DNA from: Sympetrum striolatum
Lineage: Eukaryota; Arthropoda; Insecta; Odonata; Libellulidae
Length of the DNA: 64,000 nt
Assembly: GCA_947579665.1 (NCBI GenBank)
Contig: OX388343.1
Coordinates: 93,538,254-93,602,253 of the forward strand
Direction of reading: 5' to 3'
Positions 21,651 through 31,997 of this stretch are shown in pieces; within the stretch, counting starts at the first letter, position 1, and each line of letters opens with the position of its first letter. The translations under genes were made by a program, and so were the position numbers. The notes beneath the pieces are model-generated. The model ran no database searches. It saw only the letters and a program-made list of their open reading frames with translations, and was not told the origin of the DNA.

Positions 21651-23740
21651 TTTATTTATTTATTTATTTATTTATTTAAATTTGATCCATTAACAGTCAA
21701 TACGACCAATTACAATGAATCTTACAACAACATATTGAAATAAACATATAAATAAATAACAACAAAGCTGCATTGAAATGCAACCAAACATTTGTAAAAA
21801 GTGAAAAAAGATGTTAGTGGGTTAATTTAAATTAAATTAGATAAAGATAATATGATAAAATAATAAAAAATAGTAATTATAAGTTACAAAAGGAGAAGTA
21901 AGGGAAAAAACAATAATGATGGGGAAAATGAATAAATAAATATGAGGGAAAGAGATGAAGTGGACGAAAAACGAGACAACGAAGTAAGCTAAAGAGCGAG
22001 ATTAATGAATGGACGAAAGGAGTGAATTAATGGGGGAAAACAGTTCTAGGGAAGGGTTATTGGATAAGAGAGAATTGAAAAGTGTTGGAATTCGATAGAA
22101 AACTGATCTTTGAGAGATTGAAAGCCTGAAACGAGGTACGTGAAGGAGGTTAGAATTGCGGGAAGGGCGGGAAGGGACGCGAAGGGAAAAGCAAGGGAGG
22201 ATGTCGGTAGTTCTGCAACGGCCGTTAAAGATTGCGTGAAGAAATTTTAAATCAAATGATTTGCGACGATGAGGAAGAGAATAAATGCCGAGAGAGGAAA
22301 GGATTTGATCACGAGAACAGTTGTAAAAGTGGGGAACTCGCAGACGAACAATTGAGGTGAAGAAGTTCAAGGGACGGTTGAGCCTTTTGAGGTTGGAAGG
22401 GGTAGCAGATTGCCATATAGGGATGCAATAGTCCATAATGGGGCTAACACAACCAGTAAAGATAGACTTTAGGGCAAAAGGGTCGGCAATTTCTGTGAAC
22501 CGGGACAGCATTCCAATCAGTGACATACACCTTGAAGTGACCCAGCTCACATGTTCACGGAATGTCAATTTGCTGTCGAAAATCACTCCAAGGTCTTTGT
22601 GAGAAGAAACGGTATTAATAATTTCACCGTTAAGGCGATACACGGGCGGAGTAAGGTCCTTCTTCAGGGAGAACGACATCACCACAGACTTGCATGGATT
22701 TATTTTCAAGCCCCACCTCATGCACCAAATATCAACTGCATTAAGGGCATGTTGAAGGGCGTTGTGATCCTCGGCGCACTCAATTCGTTTGAATATCTTA
22801 CAGTCGTCAGCGTAGAGTAAAATGTTTACTCCTATGTTAGTGACAGCTTCCACCAGATCATCGATGAAGAGTGCGAACAATAGCGGGCCTAGGACACTAC
22901 CCTGGGGAACACCGGAAGGAACGGGGGAGAACGAAGATGCACAGCCGTCGAGGACGACGCGTTGCCTACGATGGGATAAAAAATCAGAAAGTAGAGAAAG
23001 GAATGGTCCATGAATATTGTATCTATGCTCTAGTTTGTATTTTAGAAGGAAGTGGTTAACGGAGTCGAATGCTTTAGAGAAGTCAAGGTAGCAAACATCG
23101 AGTTGAGAAGTTTTTTCAAAAGCTGTGATGATATGATGTTGTAGGACAGTGAGATTTGTAAGACAGGATCCCCCAGGAAGAAAGCCATGTTGATGAGGAG
23201 AAATGAAAGAAAGTGTGTGGGAGAGAAGGCTGTTGTGGATAATACGTTCGAATAGAATGGAGAGGACGGGAAGAATAGATATAGGGCGATAGTTCTCCAC
23301 TTGATCCTTGCGGCCATTTTTCAAAATGGGAATGACATTTGCAGATTTCCAGGAGGAGGGGAATGTGCCAGACGAGAAGAACCTATTAAAAATAATTGTT
23401 ATTGGAAAAGAGACAGTATGAGCAGTATGACTGAGAAAATTTGCTCCTATGTTATCTGGTCCAGTGGCTTTATTGTGGGGTAAGGCTCTTAAAAGATTTA
23501 GGACTTCATGAGGGGAGGTAGCGATTTTAAAAGCAGAATGAGTGCATATTGGCTGGAGGGGGGGAGGAGAGACAAGGTTTGGATTGGCGGAGAAGTTGGA
23601 GGAGAAATATTCGTTTAGCGCAAAGATTCTCTCATCTTTTTCGAAAACGCAAGCTCCCAGGGACAACTGGGCTGGAACACGGGGAGACTTCCTAGATTTA
23701 AGCTGAGTGATCTCCTTCGACTCGTTTAATTTTTCCTATC
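21651..23740 (-). mobile_element. 5'-truncated CR1/Jockey-type LINE (family A)
   Basis: A non-LTR retrotransposon on the minus strand, about 2.1 kb. It ends at its 3' side in a (TAAA)n-type tail (21651-21678 read in reverse). It has a 3' UTR of about 320 bp and an RT frame. The frame stays open upstream of 23666 to a stop at about 23742, where similarity appears to end. The endonuclease domain and any ORF1 are missing, which fits 5' truncation during target-primed reverse transcription. The tail type matches the truncated copy at 48756-49291. The target duplication was not resolved. Confidence 0.85.
22002..23666 (-). CDS. Reverse transcriptase of a non-LTR retrotransposon (partial)
   Basis: A 554-residue open frame holding a complete RT core that would copy element RNA into DNA at the nick. 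Visible landmarks: GPDNIGANF (69-77), NYRPISILPV (125-134), HGFLPGGSCLTNL (160-172), YLDFSKAFDSVNH with the first catalytic Asp at 195, SGVPQGSVLGPLLFALFIDD (251-270), and LLYADDCKIF with the paired Asp at 287-288. A C-terminal region typical of Jockey/CR1 RTs follows and ends at a natural stop. The start codon is not real: the frame runs in from upstream and the first Met-like codon is TTG. The endonuclease is missing, so the copy cannot move alone. Lack of stops and frameshifts suggests a fairly recent insertion. Confidence 0.9.
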   Translation of the reverse strand: MSLGACVFEKDERIFALNEYFSSNFSANPNLVSPPPLQPICTHSAFKIATSPHEVLNLLRALPHNKATGPDNIGANFLSHTAHTVSFPITIIFNRFFSSGTFPSSWKSANVIPILKNGRKDQVENYRPISILPVLSILFERIIHNSLLSHTLSFISPHQHGFLPGGSCLTNLTVLQHHIITAFEKTSQLDVCYLDFSKAFDSVNHFLLKYKLEHRYNIHGPFLSLLSDFLSHRRQRVVLDGCASSFSPVPSGVPQGSVLGPLLFALFIDDLVEAVTNIGVNILLYADDCKIFKRIECAEDHNALQHALNAVDIWCMRWGLKINPCKSVVMSFSLKKDLTPPVYRLNGEIINTVSSHKDLGVIFDSKLTFREHVSWVTSRCMSLIGMLSRFTEIADPFALKSIFTGCVSPIMDYCIPIWQSATPSNLKRLNRPLNFFTSIVRLRVPHFYNCSRDQILSSLGIYSLPHRRKSFDLKFLHAIFNGRCRTTDILPCFSLRVPSRPSRNSNLLHVPRFRLSISQRSVFYRIPTLFNSLLSNNPSLELFSPINSLLSSIH

Positions 23741-23742
23741 TC

Positions 23743-25460
23743 ATACAAAATTGTTAAGTTACATATGGCATGAAGTAAAAAAAGTCAAAATGTCTGTATT
23801 TCTTTAATATCCATAATGTGTACATTATACTGTACATCAATGCAGTTAAATCGGTTTTTGCATGATGTATTCTTTGATGTTTTCTATAACTAATATTATT
23901 TAGATTACCTATTGTTACCTTAGCGAATTCATCATTATTAATACAACTCATTAAAATTAGTTTGCAAATAAATATATGTATTCATTTAGTATATAAAACT
24001 TAAACGAAAACATTAAAGTAACGAGATCCTTGCAAAATATTCTTAGTTTAGGAATGAAATAACTTAAAATATCAAACAGGATGTTTAATTTCTTTGACAA
24101 AGATGGTAAACTCAGGGTGAAATCAGGCTAAAATATACTTTCATAGATTTTTGCGCAATTGATTCCTTCAATATTTGGAGGAAATAGAACTGTAACCTTA
24201 AACAGAGAACCAGATTTTCGCCGCTACATTAAAGGAAACGACGGAGCCGATTCTTCTGACGGAGCAAACTGAAAGAAAGTCCTAACTTCCAAATTTATCT
24301 TAATGAATTCAGCTCAAATGCGCACATTAAATCACTTAAGGCTTCCGAATATGTGTACATCCCGAAGAAGTGTGGCTCGTTAATTTTGGGAGGAGCGTGT
24401 TAAGGACTCTAAAGAGAAAAGGACGGAATGGAAATAACTGATAACAGTTTCACCGAAATCATCTCTAATTTAAATTCCAGGATGTTATTTCTTACTCTCT
24501 TATTCTTCAGGCAGCATCAAGGAGTGTCTCTCACCAGCGAGGAACGTCGCTTCTTCAGAGAAACACGTTCATTGGGCTGCGGTGATTTTAACGGTGGAAT
24601 AAGTGAGCAAGGTAAGGTGGAAGCTTAAGTGTGTTTCACATGGAAAAACGATAGCCGTCTCTCCCTCCTGTTCCTTTACCTCGTTTACACTTTTCCTTCG
24701 CCGCCTTCCATGCGCTTATTATCGCCTTCGAACTAATCGCAGCTCCTCAACGGACCCTTTCCTCTTAAGCTACCGAATGTTTTTTTTCGACGTCGTAGAA
24801 GACATTTTTGTGCACCGGTTCCGGTCCTAAACATGGTTTTGTATCCAGAAAATCATAATTTAATGTATGAATTTGTATTCAACTTTCTCCCTATAATTAT
24901 CATGTTGGAGATATTAAATTAATTACTTTAGTTAGTAAATTAAATGTTAAAACTTAAGGAATCTGTTGTATTTCGGTTGATAAAGCTGAAGAAAAAAACT
25001 GTTTCTTTCTGCTAGTCATGAATCCCCTATATTGCAGTGTAGCATTCAGTGCATTACATATTGTAGTATACTTTGAAACTTTCGAGAAAAATAATATGGC
25101 ATAAATATTGCTAACAGTATTTATGTTTAAATATAAATTGGAGCAAATTTTATTCTCTGGATTAAGAATTGAAATGAAACTTTGGTAACCACTTCTAGTT
25201 TGCATTCTTCACCAACATTTTCCTAGTCTACTTGTCTATGCCTTTGGAATTCAGAGTTTCTTTTCCGTTTAGATTTGACAAGCCTTATAGTATTTTTAGT
25301 AGTTTTTAAGTAGTATGCCAAAGGAAATTCAGCACCACTGAATTTTGAGCCCTTTGTTAAGGAATTCCTTTTTCCGAATTGCCTTTAGCTGCAGTTGCAT
25401 TGCTGTAGTAGAAAGAATTCCTTTGTGCCCGTAAGTTCACATAAATGAAATATAGATTTC
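23743..25460. other. No recognisable gene
   Basis: AT-rich DNA with only short chance frames. A short sequence at about 24882 (ACTTTCTCCCTATA) equals the start of the foldback family but does not continue, so I do not call it a copy. Confidence 0.4.
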
Positions 25461-25605
25461 CAGGCGTTACTTTATGGAAAGCCATTGAAGTATTGAAGAG
25501 ATAAAACTTATAAATTTTCCACAACTTTATTTACTTACGACCGGACTAGCATCTTCTGGTACAGAAAATAATTTTCGTAAGTAAATAAAAGTGTGGAAAA
25601 TGTAC
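25461..25605 (-). mobile_element. Degraded Penelope-like terminal fragment with inverted arms
   Basis: CAGGCGTTACTTTATGGAAA at 25461 and the blocks after it match the 10902-11015 fragment. The arm at 25514-25540 is repeated in reverse at 25575-25601 (27 bp, about 2 mismatches). On the minus strand the hammerhead blocks are broken: CAGAAGA (25558-25552) stands where CTGAAGA is expected, and stem II and GAAA are lost, leaving only CCGGTC. Inverted joining of element ends is common in Penelope-like elements. This copy cannot form the ribozyme. Confidence 0.5.
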
Positions 25606-28600
25606 GTGTTTCTTCTTCATTAGTTCACATAAATTTGTGTGTTGATATATTGTGACAGTTACAAAGAAATTTGGGAAATCTACGCCAGTATTCTTGTTGG
25701 GATATTGTACTTTATTAGCATTAAATTTCCATTTGCTTTAAAGTTGCTCCTTTCCATTAATTTCTTTAGAAACCGAAATGCACCTATTTTATCTTTTAAG
25801 AATTTTATAGTTTAGACGGAATTTAAAGGAGAGTGAAGAGTTACGAAGGTTGCGGCATTTTTTAGAACTTAAACCAACCAGAAGATCTTCACGATTCCAA
25901 ATTTCAACCAGATTCAACCAAGTTCACTCTACTAGGTTTTTACCATAAAATTCTCTGGCAGTATGATTTTCCTTCCAACTGTTCTAAAACAATGGTTTCA
26001 GAGCAGCAGAGAGTTTCAGTCAATTAAATCTAACGTGCAGTTCTTAAGCATTTCCTCGTATCTTGAAAAAGGACTTTTTCGAAACACGAATGTTGCTTCC
26101 TCTCTCTTGCGAGCCTTTCTTAAGCCTTTTTTTACCATTTAGCGCCATATCTGAAACACAAAAACGTCGCCATTACGCATATTTTTCATTCCAGTAGATG
26201 CTACTCTCAAACGCATTTCCTTATCCTTACTGCATCAGCACTTTCTTATCTTCCGCTTGCAAGCTATTACTTCGGCTAAGTGCAGATTGCTTTTAGTGCC
26301 GCGCTCACTTCTTTCATTTACCCCAAAAGAGCTGTTTCCTATCCTTCACTTTTCCTGGAAGCTCTATCAACTTGCGTTGAATTTTCACGTCTATTTTTAC
26401 GTAAGTCTATCCTTCTAAACTATTCTATATCGAATACATTCCAGTGTTTTAAATATAAATGAAGCTGTTAAGATGATGCCACCACGCCTCGCTTGCTCCC
26501 GTGGCGTATTTGTTTCAACCCTTCAGGTCGTCCATTTGTACATACTTGAATGTTGATGGAATCCAGTTTTCAAAGAGTGAACGTGGGATACATACCAAAG
26601 TCATGAAAAGCTCATAAAATGAAAGCGAGGCATGAGTTAATTTAAGAGAGTAGAGCGAAAAACATTTGCTTAAGTGATATTAATGTGTAAGAAGAGAATA
26701 AACCAAAATCTTAATGGTGAATTTATTCTTTATACTGGAGGAGAAGATTGAGAACAAATTTATAACTGGTGATGGAAGAGAAGAAGAATTCGTTTGGAGA
26801 ATAGAAGAATGTGAAATCTTAAAAAAACTAGAAAAAGAGCGTGGGTAATTTTATTACTGTTAAAGAAAATTTTCTGAACTTCAAACGTATTCCGTTCGAC
26901 GTTCGTTGATGTTTCATTGTAATTCAATCAAGGGAAATTTGTTAGGAGCTTTTGCAGAACATAATGATAATTTTGAAAGCAGAAAGATTTCTTTCGTCTA
27001 ATAGTAATGCTTCAATTTCCACAGTCTTTTTCCCTTTGCTTCTTCTTTGCTACGAATTTAACGTCGCTTTTGCCGTACATTATTTCTTCGATGCATAAAA
27101 ACCTTCTTGCTCGAGACATAAACGTTCCCAAGGACGAATTTTTCCTGAAATATTTACTCCTTTGGAATGCAGCCGTTTTATCAACGAGGAGACGTTCTGA
27201 AGAAGCGATCTCGTATATATTCAAATGCCTTTTAGTACAAATTCTGGTCATTTATAAATCTCTCCTTTATTTTTCGAGAGGGAAAGAGGAGAGCGAAGAG
27301 CACGCCTCGCATTATAAACATACTCATTTTCCCTCGAAGAGCCTACTTTACTCCACTTTTTAAACCCTATCAAAAAATTATGCGGGCATTAATCCGAGAG
27401 TAACGTCTTGTTTTAATAGAATGTGAACGGCCGGCGAGTATAAGATTAAGGAAGTGTCGGAGGACGGCTCGGAAAATGCTTTGCGTGTTTTGTAAGAGCT
27501 GTCAAGGGTGATGGGATTGGATTGGGTGATTACTGGAGAATTTACGACGGTTTAAATATCAACAGCGCTGAGGATTGGAAGACAGTGGATGGAGACGCAC
27601 AAATAACACGGTGGTAGTAAAAATACGGGATGGAAAGTGGTCGGGCGGGAAACGGGAGATGCGGGGTGTGGGATCGGGGGGATTTTCCGAGAAAAGATCG
27701 GCGTTGCAGGGAGTGCCCCAGAGGGATGATAGGCAGGGGGTTATCGTAATGAGCGGGTGCGGGAGGAATGGATGCAGAGGGATGTGGGATCCAAGGAACA
27801 GTGCGAACAACGAGACAGAATTCCCTTCGATTATAAAAATCCTAAAAATGGCGAACTTTCGATGCGAAATATTTAAGAAACTGAGTGAATTTTCCTATTC
27901 ATGTCTAAAGAAGTATGATAACTTAGTGCTTGTAACAATAATGCATGGAATCAAATGTTAACTAAGAAAACTAAGATGATGAAATCACACTTGAATGGAC
28001 CAGTGAAATGGCCATATTGATGGGAGCTTATTTATAAACATATTTTCATTTATTGGCCTGGATATCAGCCTTTCTACGAATTTAGACGGATCAGAAATAG
28101 AATAGAAGCCTTGGTAATTGCCACTTATCATCAGAAAATGTATAATGAAATTAATTCAGAGGAATTTCGGTGGTATGAGTTCAAAGTCAAAATTCATTGA
28201 ATTGAATATAATGATAAGTTAAATTATTATCTCTAAATCGCAATACATACATTTTATAAATAATTAAAAATTTTAGAAAAATACATATTATCAAATAACG
28301 AATTGCGATCATTTGCTGAGAGCTTTGAAGCTAGCGAAAAGACCTTCCTTGAATATTATCTTCCACAGATAAGTGTGTGGAATGCGGTAATTTTTAGAAT
28401 GAAACATGTGAGAAACTCGGATGGTTTAGATTACCTGATTACTGAAGACAACACAACACTCCTTGAGAACTACATGTTGGCTTGCCAAGGTGTAATTCTC
28501 TGAATTCAGATAATTGCGAGGAAGTTCATGTTATCTTCTTCGATGGTTTGGAATATCTTCGGTCATTAGCGATTAACACGTCTTTATATTCACCTGGTAA

Positions 28601-29320
28601 CTGTATGTTTGCTTCGAAGTTGTTACCGACTTCCTAAGGTTAAGCAGGTCATTTGTTTCGTTCTTTTCCACCGTCTATACTCCTAGACCAAACTCGTGTC
28701 TAGATTTCCTTTTTCGGGGCTGTCGGAAGAATTGGCTCTCGGATAACGATTTTATCCGTGTCCAGGAATTAAATTACCGGATAAATTACGAACATAAACC
28801 CCGGAAAAATCCTCCCAAGTTTATGAAAGGCCGAAGCAAGATTTTACACACTTATAAATGACTTCGCGTGATGTCGGAAAAAACTTATGCCGTGAGAATG
28901 ATGCTCTTAAAAGGAGGTCTGCTTCGGAAAAGTATCCCTTCTTACCGAGCGTGAAAGCGAGGGACACGTCGGAACTGACATAAAAATGTCTTTTACGAAC
29001 CAGAATGTGTATGTATTTTAATTTTTATCTGGAGGACGGAGAGGTTAAACTGGAGTGGAGGTTAATGTGGGATGGGAAGAGGGTGAAAGAAATGAATAAA
29101 TCGAAATGAAGGCAACTTGTGGGTTGGTATAGAAAGGAAATTCTTCCGTTTAACCGACATCCATTTTATCGATACTAGTTTGAACGGCGCTCTATGTGGA
29201 TGGCGTTGTTTGGCAGAAAAGAGTTCCGAGATTGGTATTTTTAACGGATTCATACAATTTAATTTAATATTGTATATTATGTAGCAATTAGCCAGTTACT
29301 ATCATGTTTCTACAATAAGT
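25606..29320. other. No recognisable gene; GC-richer patch at about 27430-27800
   Basis: Mostly AT-rich. A patch at 27430-27800 is G-rich on the plus strand, and its open frame (27575-27961) encodes a Gly/Arg-rich product that resembles no family I know. The frame at 27007-27363 is also unrecognised. Neither is claimed as a gene. Confidence 0.4.
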
Positions 29321-29402
29321 GAAAAATATTGACTTGCTGGGACACGAACCTAGGTTTCTCACTTTCCGGGCAGGAGTTTTAACTGAACCATCAGTTACCA
29401 TG
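29321..29402 (-). mobile_element. SINE-like tRNA-derived fragment (family shared with 53217)
   Basis: On the minus strand the sequence reads GCCCGGAAAGTGAGAAACC, then TAGGTTCGTGTCCCAGCAAG, then TCAATATTTTTCACTT. The copy at 53217-53280 has the same order: AGCCCAGAAAGTGGAATACC, TGGATTCGAATCCCAATAAT, GTCGGCATTTTCACTT. GGTTCGTGTCC is B-box-like. The shared order both before and after the B box points to one SINE family and not to independent tRNA pseudogenes. The A-box half is weak. Confidence 0.5.
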
Positions 29403-30661
29403 ATATTAATTTTACCTTAATTTGCGGAATAATCTTTAATATTGATTTTAAGAAATCGTTCAAATCATTTACTTAAAGTACTATAATTGAAAGACAGGTT
29501 TAAGACAGCTTTTTATCTCAAAACTTAAATTATAATAAAATATTTATACATCAACTATTCAACGTTTGGTCATTAGATCTCTCTATGATGTATACTTCCA
29601 CAGAATATGAACATTTAATTGTTCTAAGCAGGGTTGAGTGCTCTTGGATATAATGACGTAGTTATGCATTCCTTTCATTTTAATATTACTTTTCCTTAAT
29701 TTAGGTTGACTTTTCTTTGTAAGTATAAACTCTATTTTTAGTTGCCTCGTGATACACGGTACTGACCCTTTTACCGATATTGGATCCTGATATTGATTCT
29801 GATTCAGAGCTACACAGTACATTGTAAATGACGAAAACAAAACAGATCTGTCGGTTAAAACGGCGTCTGCGAAACCGTTGTCGATCTAAAGTAGTGGTGG
29901 ATAATTTTCCGTCGGTTAATCGAGGCACACCTGTAAAAAAAGGTTGGTAAGGAAAGCGCAAACAAGAGCCTAAAGAGAAAAGGGAATCTAGGAGAAGAGG
30001 GAGGCATAGAGAGTACAAAAAATCCGAGGGAAGAGGGGGATGGGGCAAAAGTGCTCGCTTGCGTGAGTTTTCCTAGAGAGGGCGTTGCGTACATTAAATC
30101 CCTTTATAGCCGAAGGCAATGAGTTCCTGCAAATGTTAATGCCCAGGTAATTACAGGAAGATTGCTGACAGGAGTCTGCAGTCGTCGGACAGGAGAATGG
30201 TAGGAAAAGGAGGGGGTGAAGTTGGAAGGATGAGGCAGAGGAGAGGATGTGGCGTGAACGGGGAAATGTTAGAAGCGACGTTTTGATTGAAACAGGAATG
30301 AGAATATCACGGAGATGAGGGAATATTAAAGGAGTTATTAAAGATTAAATAGGGAAAGGAGAAGAATTTTGGCAAGAATGATAGGTAAGGGAGGAAGGTA
30401 TCGTGGAACGAGAAGGAAAGAGTGAAAAATGTTTGTGTTCGTTGAAGATCAGACCTGGGGAACTATTGTATATATTTTGAACAAGCTTCAGATACGGATT
30501 TGGCAACGTAATCAATTACCGAAGCCGTGAAAAATTTTTGCTTTTGAGCGACCTCGTAAGCTCCATCGACTCGCTACAGTTCGATTCGATAAGCTTTTCG
30601 AAGTGAGGCAGCAGTTCTAAGAAGAAGTGATGACGTCGCCGTCTCCAGCCATTGAAATGTA
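29403..30661. other. No recognisable gene; purine-rich stretch
   Basis: AT-rich to about 29850, then a GC-richer and purine-rich stretch (about 29930-30440) on the plus strand. Open minus-strand frames across it (for example 30048-29701) are Ser/Leu/Pro-rich products of that bias, with no known domain. Confidence 0.35.
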
Positions 30662-30684
30662 TCTTTATATATAATTTCCGAAGT

Positions 30685-30724
30685 GTCCGTCCGTCCGTCC
30701 GTCCGTCCGTCTGTCCGTCCGTCC
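30685..30724. repeat. (GTCC)n microsatellite
   Basis: About ten GTCC units with one GTCT variant, followed by a C run. It directly follows the TATATATAA stretch at 30668 and probably belongs to the 5' part of a Helitron-like element. Confidence 0.9.
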
Positions 30725-30832
30725 CCCCCTTTATTTCAGAAACGGTTTGACTTAGAGATTCGAAACAAACTGCATTGTGTTTCTACGAGTTAGAAACCCC
30801 TAGTAAAACTATTCCCATTACTAAGAAAGCCC

Positions 30833-30852
30833 GGGTTCGAACCCAGGAGTCC
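30833..30852 (+). repeat. T-arm-like (B-box) sequence
   Basis: CCCGGGTTCGAACCCAGGAG contains a perfect B box with a self-pairing arm. No A box or acceptor stem is clear upstream, so it is at most a SINE remnant. Confidence 0.3.
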
Positions 30853-31118
30853 ATTATACGGTTCCATAAGGAATACACGTAAACTTCACTTTTATCGCTT
30901 GCAGGCTTTGTTTCTTTCGCAAAATTAAATTAGTAACACTAGTCGTAAAAAGTCGAGACAAGTACCAAAAGAAAGGAAATTGAATGGAAATTCTTATTTC
31001 AGTCGTAGAATATCGTTTACGATTCGAAATTGTAAACATTTTGATAAAATGCACCAATATTTTATCAATATTTTGATGTTGTAAACAACTCATCTCCATG
31101 ACGACCCAAGCAATTTTT

Positions 31119-31997
31119 ACTTTCTCCCTATACGTAGTATAGAGAAGACCTCCAGATTTCGACGAAAATAGATGTTTTGGGTATAGAGCATGTTTAGCTA
31201 TTTTCCCGAACATGTCTGTCTGTGTGTCTGTCTGTCTGTGGTTAAAAAGTTTGTGGGCGCTCTATCTTAAAAAGTAATTATCCGATCATTTTCAAAATTC
31301 ATATTTACAATTTTCCTAACAATGCCAAGAGTTGATTAGTTTTTGGAGATTATCGCTAAACCGGAAGTTACGGTTTATCCGGAACAAAATTTTGTTTCTT
31401 AAATATCTCTGTAAGAATGCAATATAGGTATATACATTTACACACAAAAGTTGTAGATAATATACTTTACTACAACTTTTGTAGCAAACATATTTTCGTA
31501 ACACTAATTGTTTAGGAGTTATTCCCAAATAATGGTTAACCGGAAGTTGTTGTTTACCCAGAAATTGAAGTTTTTCATACTTATCTCTGTCAGAATGCAA
31601 TATAGGTATATACATTTACACACAAAAGTTGTATATAATGTATTTTACTACAACTTTTATAGAAAACATTTTTTCGTAACACTGATTGTTTAGGAGTTAT
31701 TCCCAAATAATGGTTAACCGGAAGTTGTTGTTAATCCAGAAATGGAAGCTTTTCATACATATCTCTGTAAAAATGCAATGTAGGTATATACAATTGTGAA
31801 CAAAACTTATTTATAATGTATTTTACTACAACTTTTGTATGAAACATTTTTTCGTAACACTGATTGTTTAGGAGTTATTCTTGAATAATGGTTAACCGGA
31901 AGTTGTTGTTTATACCTACCGTTTTATTGTCTACCGGCATAGGCTTATGTTTTCAATAAATACGGAGAAAGTCATGAGTTGGCCACATCAGATTTTT
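31119..31997 (+). mobile_element. Palindrome-ended repeat, copy with 178-bp tandem units
   Basis: Starts with ACTTTCTCCCTATACGTAGT and a partly deleted second palindrome arm. The family body follows: CCAGATTTCGAC, a TGTC/TGTG tract (31209-31240) and TTTGTGGGCGCTCTATC. Tandem units come next, and the copy ends GGAGAAAGTCATGAGTTGGC...CATCAGATTTTT. Start and end match the copy at 53596-54283. ACTTTCTCC at the start and GGAGAAAGT near the end form a short terminal inverted repeat, but the shared sequence extends about 25 bp beyond it. No protein is encoded; frames within (for example 31615-31316) are tandem-repeat artefacts. Confidence 0.8.
31340..31915 (+). repeat. 178-bp tandem repeat array, about 3.5 units
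   Basis: The marker GGTTAACCGGAAGTTGTTG occurs at 31534, 31712 and 31890, exactly 178 bp apart, with a diverged marker at 31355. Each unit also carries ACTACAACTTTTGTA and TTTTTCGTAACACTGATTGT. The two inner units are the most alike, as expected from unequal exchange or slippage inside the element. Confidence 0.9.

Noticed and set aside
22551..23483. Plus-strand frames inside the family A LINE
   Set aside because: Shadows of the RT coding strand.
24882..24900. ACTTTCTCCCTATA, start of the palindrome-ended family
   Set aside because: Only 14 bp match and the palindrome does not close.
25318..25430. Possible short inverted-repeat element with CAAAGGAA...TTCCTTTG ends
   Set aside because: Arms are short and mismatched; no clear boundaries.
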